A DNA stretch of 64,000 nt from Entomomonas sp. E2T0 (GCF_025985425.1 NZ_CP094972.1:3027540-3091539); one strand, 5' to 3'; shown: positions 19,556-28,765, counted from the first letter of the stretch. Made by a program: numbers and translations. Notes: generated by a model from the letters alone, not told the origin.

Positions 19556-20560
19556 TCAACCATTTAGCTCTGTTGACTGCAAATAAGCTAAAACTTGAGC
19601 AAATATCTTAGCAGGATCTTCTTTATGAATATCTGCAGATAACAGTTGTCGAATACGTCTAGAACCAGGAAATCCTTGAGCAATGCCTAATAGATGGCGA
19701 CTAATATGTTGTACTACGCCACCCTGAGCGACATGTTGCTCAATATAAGGCAACATTCTTAAAAAAGCATCTGAACGAGCAATAACGGATTCATCACTAG
19801 CAAACAACTGTTGATCTACCTGCGCCCATTCATAACAATTATGATAAGCTGCTCGACCCACCATCACACCATCAAAGATTTGCAGATGGTCATTGGCTTC
19901 CTGCATGGTATTAATACCACCGTTTAGAATAAAAACAGTATCTGGAAAATCTTTTTTAAGCTGTGCAGCTACTTCATAACGTAAAGGTGGAATATCTCGA
20001 TTTTGTTTAGGAGAAAGCCCTTTTAAAATAGCTATACGTGCATGTACGATAAATCGTTGACAACCCGCTTCCACACTTTGCCCAACGAAATCTACTAGCT
20101 CACCATAACTCTCTCGACCATCAATGCCTATGCGATGTTTGATAGTAATAGGAATATCAACAGCATCTTGCATAGCCTTAAAGCAATCAGCCACTAATTT
20201 AGGATGTGCCATTAGACAAGCGCCAATTAAATTGTTTTGCACCCTATCACTAGGACAGCCTACATTAAGATTAACCTCATCATAGCGCCATTGTACCGCC
20301 ATTTTGGCACATGCAGCTAACTCACTAGGAACACTTCCACCTAACTGCAAAGCAACTGGATGTTCTGCTTGGTTATAAGCTAAATACCTAGCTGCATCAC
20401 CATAAAGCAATGCACCTGTGGTGATCATTTCGGTGTAAAGTAATGCATGTTTAGTTAAGCCCCGCATAAAATAGCGATAATGACGATCAGTCCAATCCAA
20501 CATGGGGGCTACAGAAAAACGATAACTGGGTGGTAACTCAGTTGTTTGTGTTGCTGTCAT
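19556..20560 (-). CDS. dusA: tRNA-dihydrouridine(20/20a) synthase
   Basis: A 334-aa FMN-dependent Dus enzyme that reduces uridine 20 and 20a in the tRNA D-loop with NADPH. The FMN-binding start SVAPMLDWTDRHYRYF, the YTEMITTGALLYG segment typical of DusA, the catalytic cysteine C102 in NVGCPSDRVQ and the C-terminal helical domain (HLLGIAQGFPGSRRIRQ) are all present. The length fits DusA rather than DusB or DusC. Transcribed toward prfC. Confidence 0.96.
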   Translation of the reverse strand: MTATQTTELPPSYRFSVAPMLDWTDRHYRYFMRGLTKHALLYTEMITTGALLYGDAARYLAYNQAEHPVALQLGGSVPSELAACAKMAVQWRYDEVNLNVGCPSDRVQNNLIGACLMAHPKLVADCFKAMQDAVDIPITIKHRIGIDGRESYGELVDFVGQSVEAGCQRFIVHARIAILKGLSPKQNRDIPPLRYEVAAQLKKDFPDTVFILNGGINTMQEANDHLQIFDGVMVGRAAYHNCYEWAQVDQQLFASDESVIARSDAFLRMLPYIEQHVAQGGVVQHISRHLLGIAQGFPGSRRIRQLLSADIHKEDPAKIFAQVLAYLQSTELNG

Positions 20561-20724
20561 CTATAAAATCTATCAAAAAATAATTATTAGTTTACTATAA
20601 TTATTAACAACAATATAAATATCTTCATATTAGCTATTAATATTTTCTAACTAACACAGTAAACAAATATTTTTGCAGATAAATAATCAAAAAAACATAG
20701 TAATTTTAGAATAGGATAAAACTA

Positions 20725-21087
20725 TTAATCTATTAAATTACCATTGTTATCGTAGGTATTAGAGCGCTTGCTATCGCTATTCTTTGCAGAAAATTCATCT
20801 GTTTTATAGTATTGCTTAGCTGTTCTATTAAATGTAATAAATTTAAAGACTATCCAAACCATCATAAAAACAAATAACCATATAGCCAACCAAAATAAAA
20901 CGACTACTGCAGCTAATTTAACTACAAAAAACACAAGACGTGTAAGAGTATAACCAACACCTGATAACTTATTACGCATAGCACTGGCGATTTGTAGCTC
21001 TTGCGTTGCTACTTTCTCATAGCCACTGGTAAATATATTACGAATTTTCTGCCAAATAGATTGTGATGATTTGCTATAAGCTGTCAT
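20725..21087 (-). CDS. Small membrane protein, unknown (weakly DUF3742-like)
   Basis: A 120-aa protein. The N-terminal 45 residues are polar and possibly amphipathic. A long hydrophobic stretch of about 35-40 residues (LVFFVVKLAAVVVLFWLAIW onward) makes one or two membrane segments, and the tail is hydrophilic and Ser/Asn/Asp-rich. The hydrophobic core vaguely recalls DUF3742 proteins of integrative conjugative elements, but no element genes surround it, so I do not adopt that name. Its promoter lies in the 188-bp gap shared with the divergent oxidoreductase gene. No terminator was seen in the 164 nt before dusA. Confidence 0.6.
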   Translation of the reverse strand: MTAYSKSSQSIWQKIRNIFTSGYEKVATQELQIASAMRNKLSGVGYTLTRLVFFVVKLAAVVVLFWLAIWLFVFMMVWIVFKFITFNRTAKQYYKTDEFSAKNSDSKRSNTYDNNGNLID

Positions 21088-21275
21088 ATTTTCCTAACTT
21101 CTACTAAATAGGTTGCTTCTTTTCTTTATTTTTAACATAAATCTACTAGTGAAAATAGTAGTTAACGTACTTAGTTACAATTTACCAGCCATTTATTAAC
21201 GATATATCCACTATCATTGTTAGTTAAAGGATATCAATCCAATCAATAATTTTTTATCTAAATTTAGGAAATCAG

Positions 21276-22268
21276 ATGATTACAGCAACAGAAGCTTGGC
21301 ATTGGCAAAAAAGTGAAAATCCTGCTGATCTTATTTTACAAAACACTGCTATTCCTTCTTTAAAAGATGATCAAGTGTTAATTGAAAATCATGCTATTGG
21401 CATTAATCCTGTAGACTGGAAGCTAATGGCTGGCTTAAGTGACTCTTGGCAAAAAAACCAAATACCTGGTGTTGATGGTATGGGAGTTGTTGTTGCGGTA
21501 GGTAAGAATGCCAAGCATATACATTTAGACACACGCTACACTTACCATACAGACTTACGCTTTAATGGTAGCTTTAGTCGCCATACTATTGTTAGTGCTA
21601 AAGCATTAATCGCTGTACCTGATCAAATCAGTAATGAAACCGCGGCGGCATTCCCTTGTCCTGCTTTAACAGCATGGCAAGCATTACAGAAAACACCTAA
21701 TCCACAAGCAGAAAATGTTTTAGTAAATGGTGCTGGTGGTGCTGTTGGTAGTATTTTGACGCAACTCCTAATTGATATAGGAGCGAAAGTTTATGTAACA
21801 GCTAGCCCCTCTCATCACGAAACATTTATCAACAAAGGGGTAATTAGTGCCTTTGATTATCGAGATACTGATTGGCAAAACAAATTACGTTCACAATTAG
21901 GCTCACAAAATATCTTTAGTATTTATGATACTGTTAATGGTAATAGTGCTAAATCTTTAGCTAATCTATTAGGCTATTATGGACATCTTATTTGTATACA
22001 GGATCGTATTGAGCAAGCTCCTCTACCACCTTTTACTACAAGCATCTCACTGCATGAAATAGCACTAGCTTCGATCCATGTACATGGCTCAGATAAACAA
22101 TGGAGCAAATTAGTCACAGCGGGTGAGCAACTATTATTAAAAATAGCCAGAAATGAATTAACATTACCACAAATAGAAGTTATGAGTTTTACAGATATCC
22201 CGAAAGCACTAAATCTTCTAAAACAACAGAATAATGGTATTAAATATGTAGCGACAGTTAACAATTAA
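21276..22268 (+). CDS. Zinc-free MDR-family alcohol dehydrogenase / quinone oxidoreductase-like protein
   Basis: A 330-aa medium-chain dehydrogenase/reductase. The N-terminal GroES-like domain contains HAIGINPVDWKLMAG and PGVDGMGVVVAVG. The Rossmann fold starts at VLVNGAGGAVGSILTQL, whose GxGxxG-type turn should bind NADPH. The cysteine and histidine ligands of the catalytic zinc are absent, and the NPVDWK motif is typical of the zinc-independent quinone oxidoreductase/enoyl reductase branch. Substrate unknown. AGGA lies 6 nt before the ATG. It appears monocistronic. Confidence 0.85.
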   Translation: MITATEAWHWQKSENPADLILQNTAIPSLKDDQVLIENHAIGINPVDWKLMAGLSDSWQKNQIPGVDGMGVVVAVGKNAKHIHLDTRYTYHTDLRFNGSFSRHTIVSAKALIAVPDQISNETAAAFPCPALTAWQALQKTPNPQAENVLVNGAGGAVGSILTQLLIDIGAKVYVTASPSHHETFINKGVISAFDYRDTDWQNKLRSQLGSQNIFSIYDTVNGNSAKSLANLLGYYGHLICIQDRIEQAPLPPFTTSISLHEIALASIHVHGSDKQWSKLVTAGEQLLLKIARNELTLPQIEVMSFTDIPKALNLLKQQNNGIKYVATVNN

Positions 22269-22375
22269 TTATTTAATCTATATCTATTTTATTGTGAACT
22301 AAGCCAATTATATAATATTGATTATTATTCAATAATAAAATAATTTTAATTCAGTTTGTATGGCAGGAATTTTTA

Positions 22376-22681
22376 ATGAAAACCCATCTTTATCCCGTAA
22401 TACTCTGTTTATGTGTAACTAATGCTTTTGCTGATAATCTAAAACTCAACAATAAAGAACAGATGAAAGCCTATGCACTTAAACACTGCCAACTTGATAA
22501 ATTAAAGGATTGTGACTGTATTGCCAATAATATGGTGGATACATTTACTGAAAAAGATTGGAAAATTTTTATTGCCGCTATTAATAAAGATGAATCCATA
22601 AAACAGCAAGTTTCAGAAAAGGATATTTTCAATTTTTCAGATAAAATGTATGAAACAACCATAAACTGTAGTATTGAATAA
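22376..22681 (+). CDS. Small secreted cysteine-containing protein, unknown
   Basis: A 101-aa protein with a clear signal peptide (residues 1-19, cleavage near AFA-DN). The mature part is about 82 residues and is highly charged. Cysteines occur in HCQLDKLKDCDC and near the C-terminus (INCSIE), giving four in the mature region, enough for two periplasmic disulfides. I do not recognise a family. It lies 12 nt upstream of the first MORN-repeat gene on the same strand, so the two are probably cotranscribed and may work together. Confidence 0.65.
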   Translation: MKTHLYPVILCLCVTNAFADNLKLNNKEQMKAYALKHCQLDKLKDCDCIANNMVDTFTEKDWKIFIAAINKDESIKQQVSEKDIFNFSDKMYETTINCSIE

Positions 22682-22693
22682 TTTTCTGTCTGC

Positions 22694-23695
22694 ATGATTA
22701 ATATTAAGATGTATAAATTAGCTTTACTGCTAACTACCCTATTATTAGGATCTGCCACTAACCTTCTAGCAGAATCAAATGAGCCAACTGCAAATAAAAC
22801 ATATCAAGTAAACTCTATTATTAGTTATTATGACCATAATCGAAATCCTGCACCTTATAAAATACATAATGGTTTCTATCGCAAATACCTAGCAACATTA
22901 ATTGATGGCCAAGTCGCTGTACAAGACTTTTATACTACTAATGATAATAAATATACTGATCCTTACCTACTAAAAGACAGCTCAACCATGCTTAATGGTT
23001 ACCCTAAAAATATCAATGGCCCTTTTAAGCGTTGGTATATTAATGGCCAAAAATACAGTATAGGCACATTAAAAAATGGTAAAGCACAAGGAAAATCTAT
23101 AACTTGGTATGAGAACGGTCAGAAACAACAAGAGGTTTATTACATTGATGGAGAAATAGAAGGTACCTCCATTTTATGGCATAAAAATGGCAATAAACAA
23201 TTTGAAGGAAGTTATATTAAAGGAATACCAGAAGGTATTTGGCACAGTTGGTATGAAAATGGAAAGAAACAATATCAAGAAACCAGAAAATCTGGTAAAA
23301 CACATGGCACTCTTTATATTTGGTATATAGATGGTCAAATCCAGGCAGAAGAAAATTATATAGACGATCAAAAAGAAGGAAAATTTACCTATTGGTCAAG
23401 AACAGGTAGCAAATTATCCGAAGCAAACTATAAAACAGGTGTATTACATGGTGATTTTACAGCTTGGCATAATAATGGAAACTTACGCCAACAAGGACAA
23501 TATATAGAGGGAAATAAGCAAGGCAAATGGACTTACTGGTATGATAATGGCATAAAAAGTACAGAGTCCTTTTATAAAGATAATAAACTATCTGGATTAT
23601 TTACTCATTGGGATAAAACAGGTAACAAAACCCAAGAAACGCTCTATGACAATGGACAGGCCAAAAACACTACTATCTTTAAAAAGAAGACATAA
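22694..23695 (+). CDS. Secreted MORN-type repeat protein, copy 1
   Basis: A 333-aa protein with a signal peptide (MYKLALLLTTLLLG... cleavage near LLA-ES, about residue 26). An N-terminal domain of roughly 80 residues contains NGFYRKYLATLIDGQVAVQD. Nine tandem 24-residue repeats of the form WYxNGxxxxxxxYxxGxxxG run from about 112 to the end. These are MORN_2-type repeats as in proteins annotated YwqK-family antitoxin. Such repeats form extended beta-hairpin arrays, but their function in bacteria is unclear. It starts at ATG 22694; a second ATG at 22709 could also serve, and neither has a clear Shine-Dalgarno, which suggests coupling to the gene 12 nt upstream. It is a paralogue of the next gene. 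Confidence 0.85.
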   Translation: MINIKMYKLALLLTTLLLGSATNLLAESNEPTANKTYQVNSIISYYDHNRNPAPYKIHNGFYRKYLATLIDGQVAVQDFYTTNDNKYTDPYLLKDSSTMLNGYPKNINGPFKRWYINGQKYSIGTLKNGKAQGKSITWYENGQKQQEVYYIDGEIEGTSILWHKNGNKQFEGSYIKGIPEGIWHSWYENGKKQYQETRKSGKTHGTLYIWYIDGQIQAEENYIDDQKEGKFTYWSRTGSKLSEANYKTGVLHGDFTAWHNNGNLRQQGQYIEGNKQGKWTYWYDNGIKSTESFYKDNKLSGLFTHWDKTGNKTQETLYDNGQAKNTTIFKKKT

Positions 23696-23781
23696 TAACT
23701 ATATATTTGACTTCTTTCTAATTACCTATCTAAATAGAGATATGTTAAGGTAATAAACAAATTTTTGGGGTAGATAATATT

Positions 23782-24960
23782 ATGCGCTATTGGCTAATAC
23801 CTGTATTGACCTTAACTTTATTAAATCCTTTAAAGCTCGTTATTGCAGAAGAAGCTGTTATTACCATAACAGAGCCTGCTCAATATAAAGAAAACTCTAT
23901 TATTCAGTACTATGATGCAAAATGGCAGCCTACTGATAAAAAAGTTAATAATGGTTTCTATCGCAAATTTATTAAAAAAACACCTGGAGGCCATTTCGTT
24001 ATACAAGATTTTTTTGCCAATAATAAAAAGCAAAGCGATCCTATTACCGTAATAGATAGTAATGAACTAACCACCATAGGTATTAAGAGTATTGATGGCC
24101 CTCTAGTGCTTTGGTATGCCAATGGTAAAAAATCCTCTGAAAAAAACTATAGCAATGGAACAGAAAATGGTGTTTACAATTTTTGGTATGAGAATGGTGA
24201 ACTACAAGCAACTGGTCACTTTTCTGATGGTGTATTAGATGGCAAAACTAATGTTTGGTATGAAAATCAGCAAAAACATGCAACAGGTAATTTCATAAAA
24301 GGTAAAAAAGATGGTGTATGGCAATACTGGTATGAAAACGGACAGCTATCAGTAACAGAAAACTACGAAAATGGTAAAGCCATTGGTGATTTCAAAAAAT
24401 GGTATAAAAATGGTCAAATGGAAATTGCAGGCCAATTTATTAATGGTCAAAAAGATGCTACATGGCAATATTGGTATGACAATGGCCAACAAGCTATTGA
24501 AGAAACTTACAAAAACGACTTACTTATTGGCCCTTCTAAAACTTGGTATAAAAGTGGTCAATTAGAGTCTGAAGGAAATTATGATAACAACCAAGAAACT
24601 GGACTGTGGCATTATTGGCATGAAAATGGTAAAAAAGCAATCGAAGCTAACTATCAAGGTGGGCGGTTAGATGGTCTCTCACAAAGTTGGTATGACAATG
24701 GACAACCAGAAAGTAAAGGGCACTATATCGCTAATAAACAAAATGGCATATGGACATTTTGGTTTGATAATGGACAAAAATACGCTGAAGGTGTCTTTAA
24801 AGATGATCTTTCTTCAGGCGTATGGAGTATTTGGAATAAAGAGGGGAAATTACGAGAAGAAATAACCTATGAAGATGGCAAGATAACTCATAAAAAATCT
24901 TATGAAGACAAATCTACTATAAAGCCTGATATCACAGAACTAACTGTACCAAAAAAATAG
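23782..24960 (+). CDS. Secreted MORN-type repeat protein, copy 2
   Basis: A 392-aa paralogue of the preceding protein. Signal peptide residues 1-22 (cleavage near VIA-EE). The N-terminal domain again carries NGFYRKFIKKTPGGHFVIQD, followed by the DP and IDGP positions seen in copy 1. About eleven 24-residue WYxNG repeats span roughly 112-370 and the tail is lysine-rich. The two genes share domain order and the NGFYRK...QDF block but differ in most repeat residues and in repeat number, pointing to an old tandem duplication with separate repeat expansion. A GGGG-type Shine-Dalgarno lies upstream. The 86-bp gap after copy 1 could hold its own promoter. Confidence 0.85.
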   Translation: MRYWLIPVLTLTLLNPLKLVIAEEAVITITEPAQYKENSIIQYYDAKWQPTDKKVNNGFYRKFIKKTPGGHFVIQDFFANNKKQSDPITVIDSNELTTIGIKSIDGPLVLWYANGKKSSEKNYSNGTENGVYNFWYENGELQATGHFSDGVLDGKTNVWYENQQKHATGNFIKGKKDGVWQYWYENGQLSVTENYENGKAIGDFKKWYKNGQMEIAGQFINGQKDATWQYWYDNGQQAIEETYKNDLLIGPSKTWYKSGQLESEGNYDNNQETGLWHYWHENGKKAIEANYQGGRLDGLSQSWYDNGQPESKGHYIANKQNGIWTFWFDNGQKYAEGVFKDDLSSGVWSIWNKEGKLREEITYEDGKITHKKSYEDKSTIKPDITELTVPKK

Positions 24961-25248
24961 CATTACCATGATTTCATAATTCAGATAAAAATAATTACTA
25001 ACAACCTTCTCTCACAAAGAAAAAACTTAGTATATCTAAAGATAATTATTGAAGAAATTACTAGCAACCAAATAATAACTTTCTTAGCTAGTTTGCATTA
25101 ATTAAATTATAATCTGCTTTTTTAAACATATAAACATAACTGTTTGTATATAAATCTTCTCATAATTGAAACTATTGTTTCAATTTACAGGAAACAATTT
25201 TTCGGTAACACTAATCAGGTGAAGAACAATAATTGATAGGAATTCTTG

Positions 25249-27177
25249 ATGTCAGAACATTCGCAGTTTACATTGTTAAAGGAACGTCGTTATCTTCCCT
25301 TTTTTATTAGTCAATTGGCTGGTGCCTTTAATGATAATGTATTTAAACAAGCACTAATACTAGCTATTATCTACAAGTTAACTTTTAGTAATTTTTTAGA
25401 TCAACAGGTTATTACTAGTCTATTTCATGGTGGTCAAATAGATAAAGACTTATTAGTTAATCTTTGTGCCATTGTCTTTATTCTGCCCTTTTTCTTATTT
25501 TCAGCTTTAGGCGGACAACTGGGTGAAAAATATGAGAAATCACTACTTATTAGAAGAATAAAGATAGCAGAAATAATCACTATGATAATAGGTGCTGTAG
25601 GGCTATTTCTAAGCAGCTTCGTACTGATGCTTATAGTGCTATTTGCTATGGGCGTTTTATCAGCACTATTTGGCCCAGTTAAATACTCGATTTTGCCACA
25701 ACACTTAAAAGACTCTGAACTTATTGGCGGCAACGCATTAGTTGAAATGGGCACTTTTTTAGCGATTTTAACAGGTACTTTATTAGCAGGCGTTTTAATG
25801 ACTGGTAATGGTCCTTATGCTTATTATATTAGCTTTTGCATATTACTGATCGCTATCATAGGCTACCTTGCTAGTAGAAAAATTCTACATAGTCCTGCCC
25901 CCATGCCTAACCTTAAAGTCAGTTTCAATGTATTCTCTCAAACATGGAAAACAATGCAGCTTGGCTTTAATCAAAAACTCGCTGTTTCTCGCTCTATATT
26001 AGGTAACTCTTGGTTCTGGTTTCTAGGTACAATTTATATTACTCAAATGCCAAACTATGCAGAAAAAGTACTCAATGGTGATCCTAGTGCTTACACCCTT
26101 ATCCTTATCGTATTTTCTGTATCTATTGCTTTAGGTTCAATTCTTTGTGAAAAGCTATCAGGACATAAAGTAGAAATTGGTTTAGTACCCTTTGGTTCAA
26201 TTGGTCTTACTGTTTTCAGTATTCTACTGTGGTGGCACTCCTATACCCTACCAATGGTTGGAGGCGTTAGTAATACTTGGTTAACACTGCTTGCACACCC
26301 TCAAACTTGGTTTGTTTTAATTGATATTTTTGGTATTGGTTTATTTGGTGGTTTCTATATTGTACCGCTTTATGCCATTATGCAATCTCGTTCAGCTCCT
26401 GAAGAACGTGCAAGGGTAATTGCTGCTAATAATATATTAAATGCCTTATTTATGGTTTTGGCTTCAATAGTAGCCATTATCCTGCTTAGTATTGCAGGTT
26501 TAAGCATACCTCAGCTATTCTTAGTGGTAGGTTTAATGAATATTGCAGTAAATGCTTATATTTTTAATATCGTACCTGAATTCACTTTACGTTTTATGAT
26601 GTGGTTAACTTCTCACTCTGTTTATAATGTGTCTCATCAAGGATTAGATAATATCCCTGAAAAAGGGAGCTGTGTTATTGTTTCTAATCATATTTCTTAT
26701 GTGGATGCATTATTGATTGGGGGCGCCATTAAGCGACCTATTTGCTTTGTAATGCATTATAAAATTTTCAATATGCCTATTGTAAAATTTGCTTTTCGCA
26801 AAGCGAATGCTATTCCCATAGCCGGATATCGCGAAGATAAAGAAGTTTTTGAAAAAGCGTTTATTGAAATAGCTAAAGCCTTACAAAAGGGGCAACTAGT
26901 CTGTATTTTTCCTGAAGGAAAACTCACTACTGATGGTGAAATTGCTGAGTTTAAGGCAGGTATAGAAAAGATCATTAAAGAAACCCCTGTACCTGTAGTT
27001 CCTTTAGCTATTCAAGGACTTTGGAAAACATCATTTAGCCGTAATCCAAAACGAAAAATATTAAGAAGTTTTGGAGCGCCTATCAATATAATAGCTGATA
27101 AAGCTATTCCTGCTGAGCAAGTAACTAGGCAATTACTACAAGAAAAAGTACAAGAATTAAGGGGCGATAAGGCTTAA
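25249..27177 (+). CDS. Fused lysophospholipid transporter (LplT-like MFS) and 1-acylglycerophosphate acyltransferase (PlsC)
   Basis: A 642-aa two-part membrane protein. Residues about 10-415 form an MFS transporter of the LplT type (starting FFISQLAGAFNDNVFKQAL, with FGPVKYSILPQ). Residues about 430-640 form a PlsC acyltransferase with NHISYVD (the NHx4D catalytic motif) and FPEGKLTTDGE (phosphate-binding block III). In E. coli LplT flips lysophospholipids inward and Aas reacylates them. This protein joins flippase and acyltransferase but has no acyl-ACP synthetase domain, so the acyl donor must be supplied by acyl-ACP or acyl-CoA. The ATG at 25249 (AGGA 7 nt upstream) is preferred over the adjacent TTG at 25246. 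Confidence 0.9.
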   Translation: MSEHSQFTLLKERRYLPFFISQLAGAFNDNVFKQALILAIIYKLTFSNFLDQQVITSLFHGGQIDKDLLVNLCAIVFILPFFLFSALGGQLGEKYEKSLLIRRIKIAEIITMIIGAVGLFLSSFVLMLIVLFAMGVLSALFGPVKYSILPQHLKDSELIGGNALVEMGTFLAILTGTLLAGVLMTGNGPYAYYISFCILLIAIIGYLASRKILHSPAPMPNLKVSFNVFSQTWKTMQLGFNQKLAVSRSILGNSWFWFLGTIYITQMPNYAEKVLNGDPSAYTLILIVFSVSIALGSILCEKLSGHKVEIGLVPFGSIGLTVFSILLWWHSYTLPMVGGVSNTWLTLLAHPQTWFVLIDIFGIGLFGGFYIVPLYAIMQSRSAPEERARVIAANNILNALFMVLASIVAIILLSIAGLSIPQLFLVVGLMNIAVNAYIFNIVPEFTLRFMMWLTSHSVYNVSHQGLDNIPEKGSCVIVSNHISYVDALLIGGAIKRPICFVMHYKIFNMPIVKFAFRKANAIPIAGYREDKEVFEKAFIEIAKALQKGQLVCIFPEGKLTTDGEIAEFKAGIEKIIKETPVPVVPLAIQGLWKTSFSRNPKRKILRSFGAPINIIADKAIPAEQVTRQLLQEKVQELRGDKA

Positions 27178-27187
27178 TAGCCTTATC
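27166..27187 (+). terminator. Hairpin across the stop codon of the LplT-PlsC gene
   Basis: Perfect 9-bp stem GATAAGGCT / AGCCTTATC with loop TAAT that contains the TAA stop codon. No T tract follows, so it may stabilise or process the mRNA rather than terminate it. Confidence 0.35.
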
Positions 27188-27643
27188 ACGCTATGCTATC
27201 TATAACTTAGCTACCCTCTTTTAAATCAAGCTCTTTTACTGAGCGTCTAGTAATAACAAAAGTAACAATACCAGCAGCCATATCAATAGCCCTAATCTTT
27301 TCCCTATAGCAAATTGAATTAAAAAATAATGGATTATCATTTAATAAAGCCTAACCAACTTATACAATATGCTAAATATCTTAGAGAAAAATAATTATTT
27401 AAATACTTTTATATACTTAAATAAGTACTTTTTAATAGCCAACAACTCAAAACACTATTAAATTAACTAGTTAACTCGCGCATTAGTCGTTAAATAAAAC
27501 TTATATAATAATTAATAATCATTTTTCTCTTATTCTTGCTGTCCTACTTAAAATTTATCAAGACAAAACCACGTTTTTTTAGGATAATGAGGGATTAGTA
27601 TTTTCTAACCCAAATATCATTTGACTGATTGGAGTCATTTAGC
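27178..27643. other. 466-bp AT-rich intergenic region before lptF
   Basis: Contains the hairpin ending at 27187 and a degraded Mop/TOBE fragment (27207-27302, minus). About 300 bp of very AT-rich DNA follows, in which no gene was found and which should include the lptF promoter. In Pseudomonas the pepA gene lies divergently here; it is absent. Confidence 0.5.
27207..27302 (-). pseudogene. Remnant of a molybdopterin-binding (Mop/TOBE) domain protein
   Basis: The minus-strand frame ending at the TAA at 27207-27209 encodes EKIRAIDMAAGIVTFVITRR followed by SVKELDLKEGS. This closely resembles the C-terminal half of Mop/TOBE domains, where ITRxSVEELGLKxG is the conserved strand-helix. The frame then stops where family members continue with a VxALIKA strand, and upstream it degenerates without a start codon or Shine-Dalgarno. 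It looks like a leftover of a molybdate-binding protein or ModE-type gene. The resemblance is from memory. Confidence 0.45.
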
Positions 27644-28765
27644 TTGATTGTTTTACGCTACCTTACTCGCGAAATTCTAGTGACCTTATCTGCCATTAGC
27701 TCTGTGTTACTTATTATCATTATGAGCGGCCGCTTTACCAACTACTTAAAAGATGCGGCTCAAGGTGGTATAGACTCTAGTATTCTACTTTGGATCATGT
27801 GGTACCGACTACCTGATTTTCTATACTTAATCTTACCGCTAGGCCTCTTCTTAGGCATTTTATTAGCCTATGGACGTATGTATCTTGACAGTGAAATGGT
27901 AATTTTAAGTAGTTCAGGTATTAGTATTCGTAAAATATTTGTTTATACCCTATTACCTACAGCGATTATCACTCTTATTGTTGCTTGGTTGTGCTTTAGT
28001 TTAGGCCCAGCAGGTATGAACAAGTTCAGAGAACTTATTAAAACTCAAGACTCAATGACAGAGTTTAATACCTTAATTCCTGGTCACTTCCAATCCTTTG
28101 AAAAGTCAGATGCTACTACTAAAACTTATCGTGTTACCTATACTGAGTCGATGTCACATGACAAAAAACATCTAACTAATATTTTTATTTCTCAAATAGA
28201 CACTAAAAAAGATACTGAAGAACACGTTTCAACTAATGTACTGTCAGCAAAAACAGGACAAATTGAAATACAACCTGATAATTCCCGTTATCTTATTTTA
28301 AAAGATGGTTATCGCTATGATGGTAACCCTGGGCAGGCAGATTATCGAGTTACAGAGTATAAAATTTATGGCATCTTATTACCCAAACCTGAAATTAATA
28401 TTGACTTAAAATCAAATGCTTTAACGACAACTGAGTTAATGAAAAGCGATAAATTAGAAGATCGTGTCGAACTAAATTGGCGGTTTTCTATGCCCATACT
28501 GGTTATAATTATTGCTATGCTTGCTGTACCTCTAGCTAAGGTAAATCCTCGGCAAGGTAGGTTCTTTAAATTAATTCCAGCTATTTTTCTCTATATGCTA
28601 TATCTAGGCCTCTTAATTGCTGCAAGAGGACAAATGGATAAAGGAAAATTAGCCATTTTCTTTTTCTGGATTATCCATTTTATCTTTCTAAGTATTGCGC
28701 TAACTCTATTATATTGGGATACGATTAGAATTAAATTTCGTAAACCTCAAGGAGTAGGCATATGA
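27644..28765 (+). CDS. lptF: LPS export system permease LptF
   Basis: A 373-aa permease of the LptBFG ABC transporter that extracts LPS from the inner membrane. Three membrane segments lie in the N-terminal 120 residues, a periplasmic beta-jellyroll at about 130-270 and three more segments at the end (FSMPILVIIIAMLAVPLAK onward). The TTG at 27644-27646 is chosen: GGAG lies 9 nt upstream, and MIVLRYLTREILVTLSA matches Pseudomonas LptF MIVFRYLSRE. The in-frame TTG at 27629 overlaps that Shine-Dalgarno. The stop overlaps the lptG ATG by 4 nt. Confidence 0.96.
   Translation: MIVLRYLTREILVTLSAISSVLLIIIMSGRFTNYLKDAAQGGIDSSILLWIMWYRLPDFLYLILPLGLFLGILLAYGRMYLDSEMVILSSSGISIRKIFVYTLLPTAIITLIVAWLCFSLGPAGMNKFRELIKTQDSMTEFNTLIPGHFQSFEKSDATTKTYRVTYTESMSHDKKHLTNIFISQIDTKKDTEEHVSTNVLSAKTGQIEIQPDNSRYLILKDGYRYDGNPGQADYRVTEYKIYGILLPKPEINIDLKSNALTTTELMKSDKLEDRVELNWRFSMPILVIIIAMLAVPLAKVNPRQGRFFKLIPAIFLYMLYLGLLIAARGQMDKGKLAIFFFWIIHFIFLSIALTLLYWDTIRIKFRKPQGVGI

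Noticed and set aside
20725-21087. Integrative conjugative element gene (DUF3742)
   Set aside because: Only a loose resemblance of hydrophobic segments; no conjugation, integrase or attachment-site features nearby.
23000-24900. Regularly spaced repeats of about 72 bp in the DNA, considered as a CRISPR or satellite array
   Set aside because: The periodicity comes from 24-codon protein repeats in two open genes; the repeats are degenerate and there are no unique spacers.
22694-24960. Toxin-antitoxin system, as suggested by the usual YwqK-antitoxin name
   Set aside because: Both proteins have signal peptides and no toxin-like partner is recognisable, so the label is not supported here.
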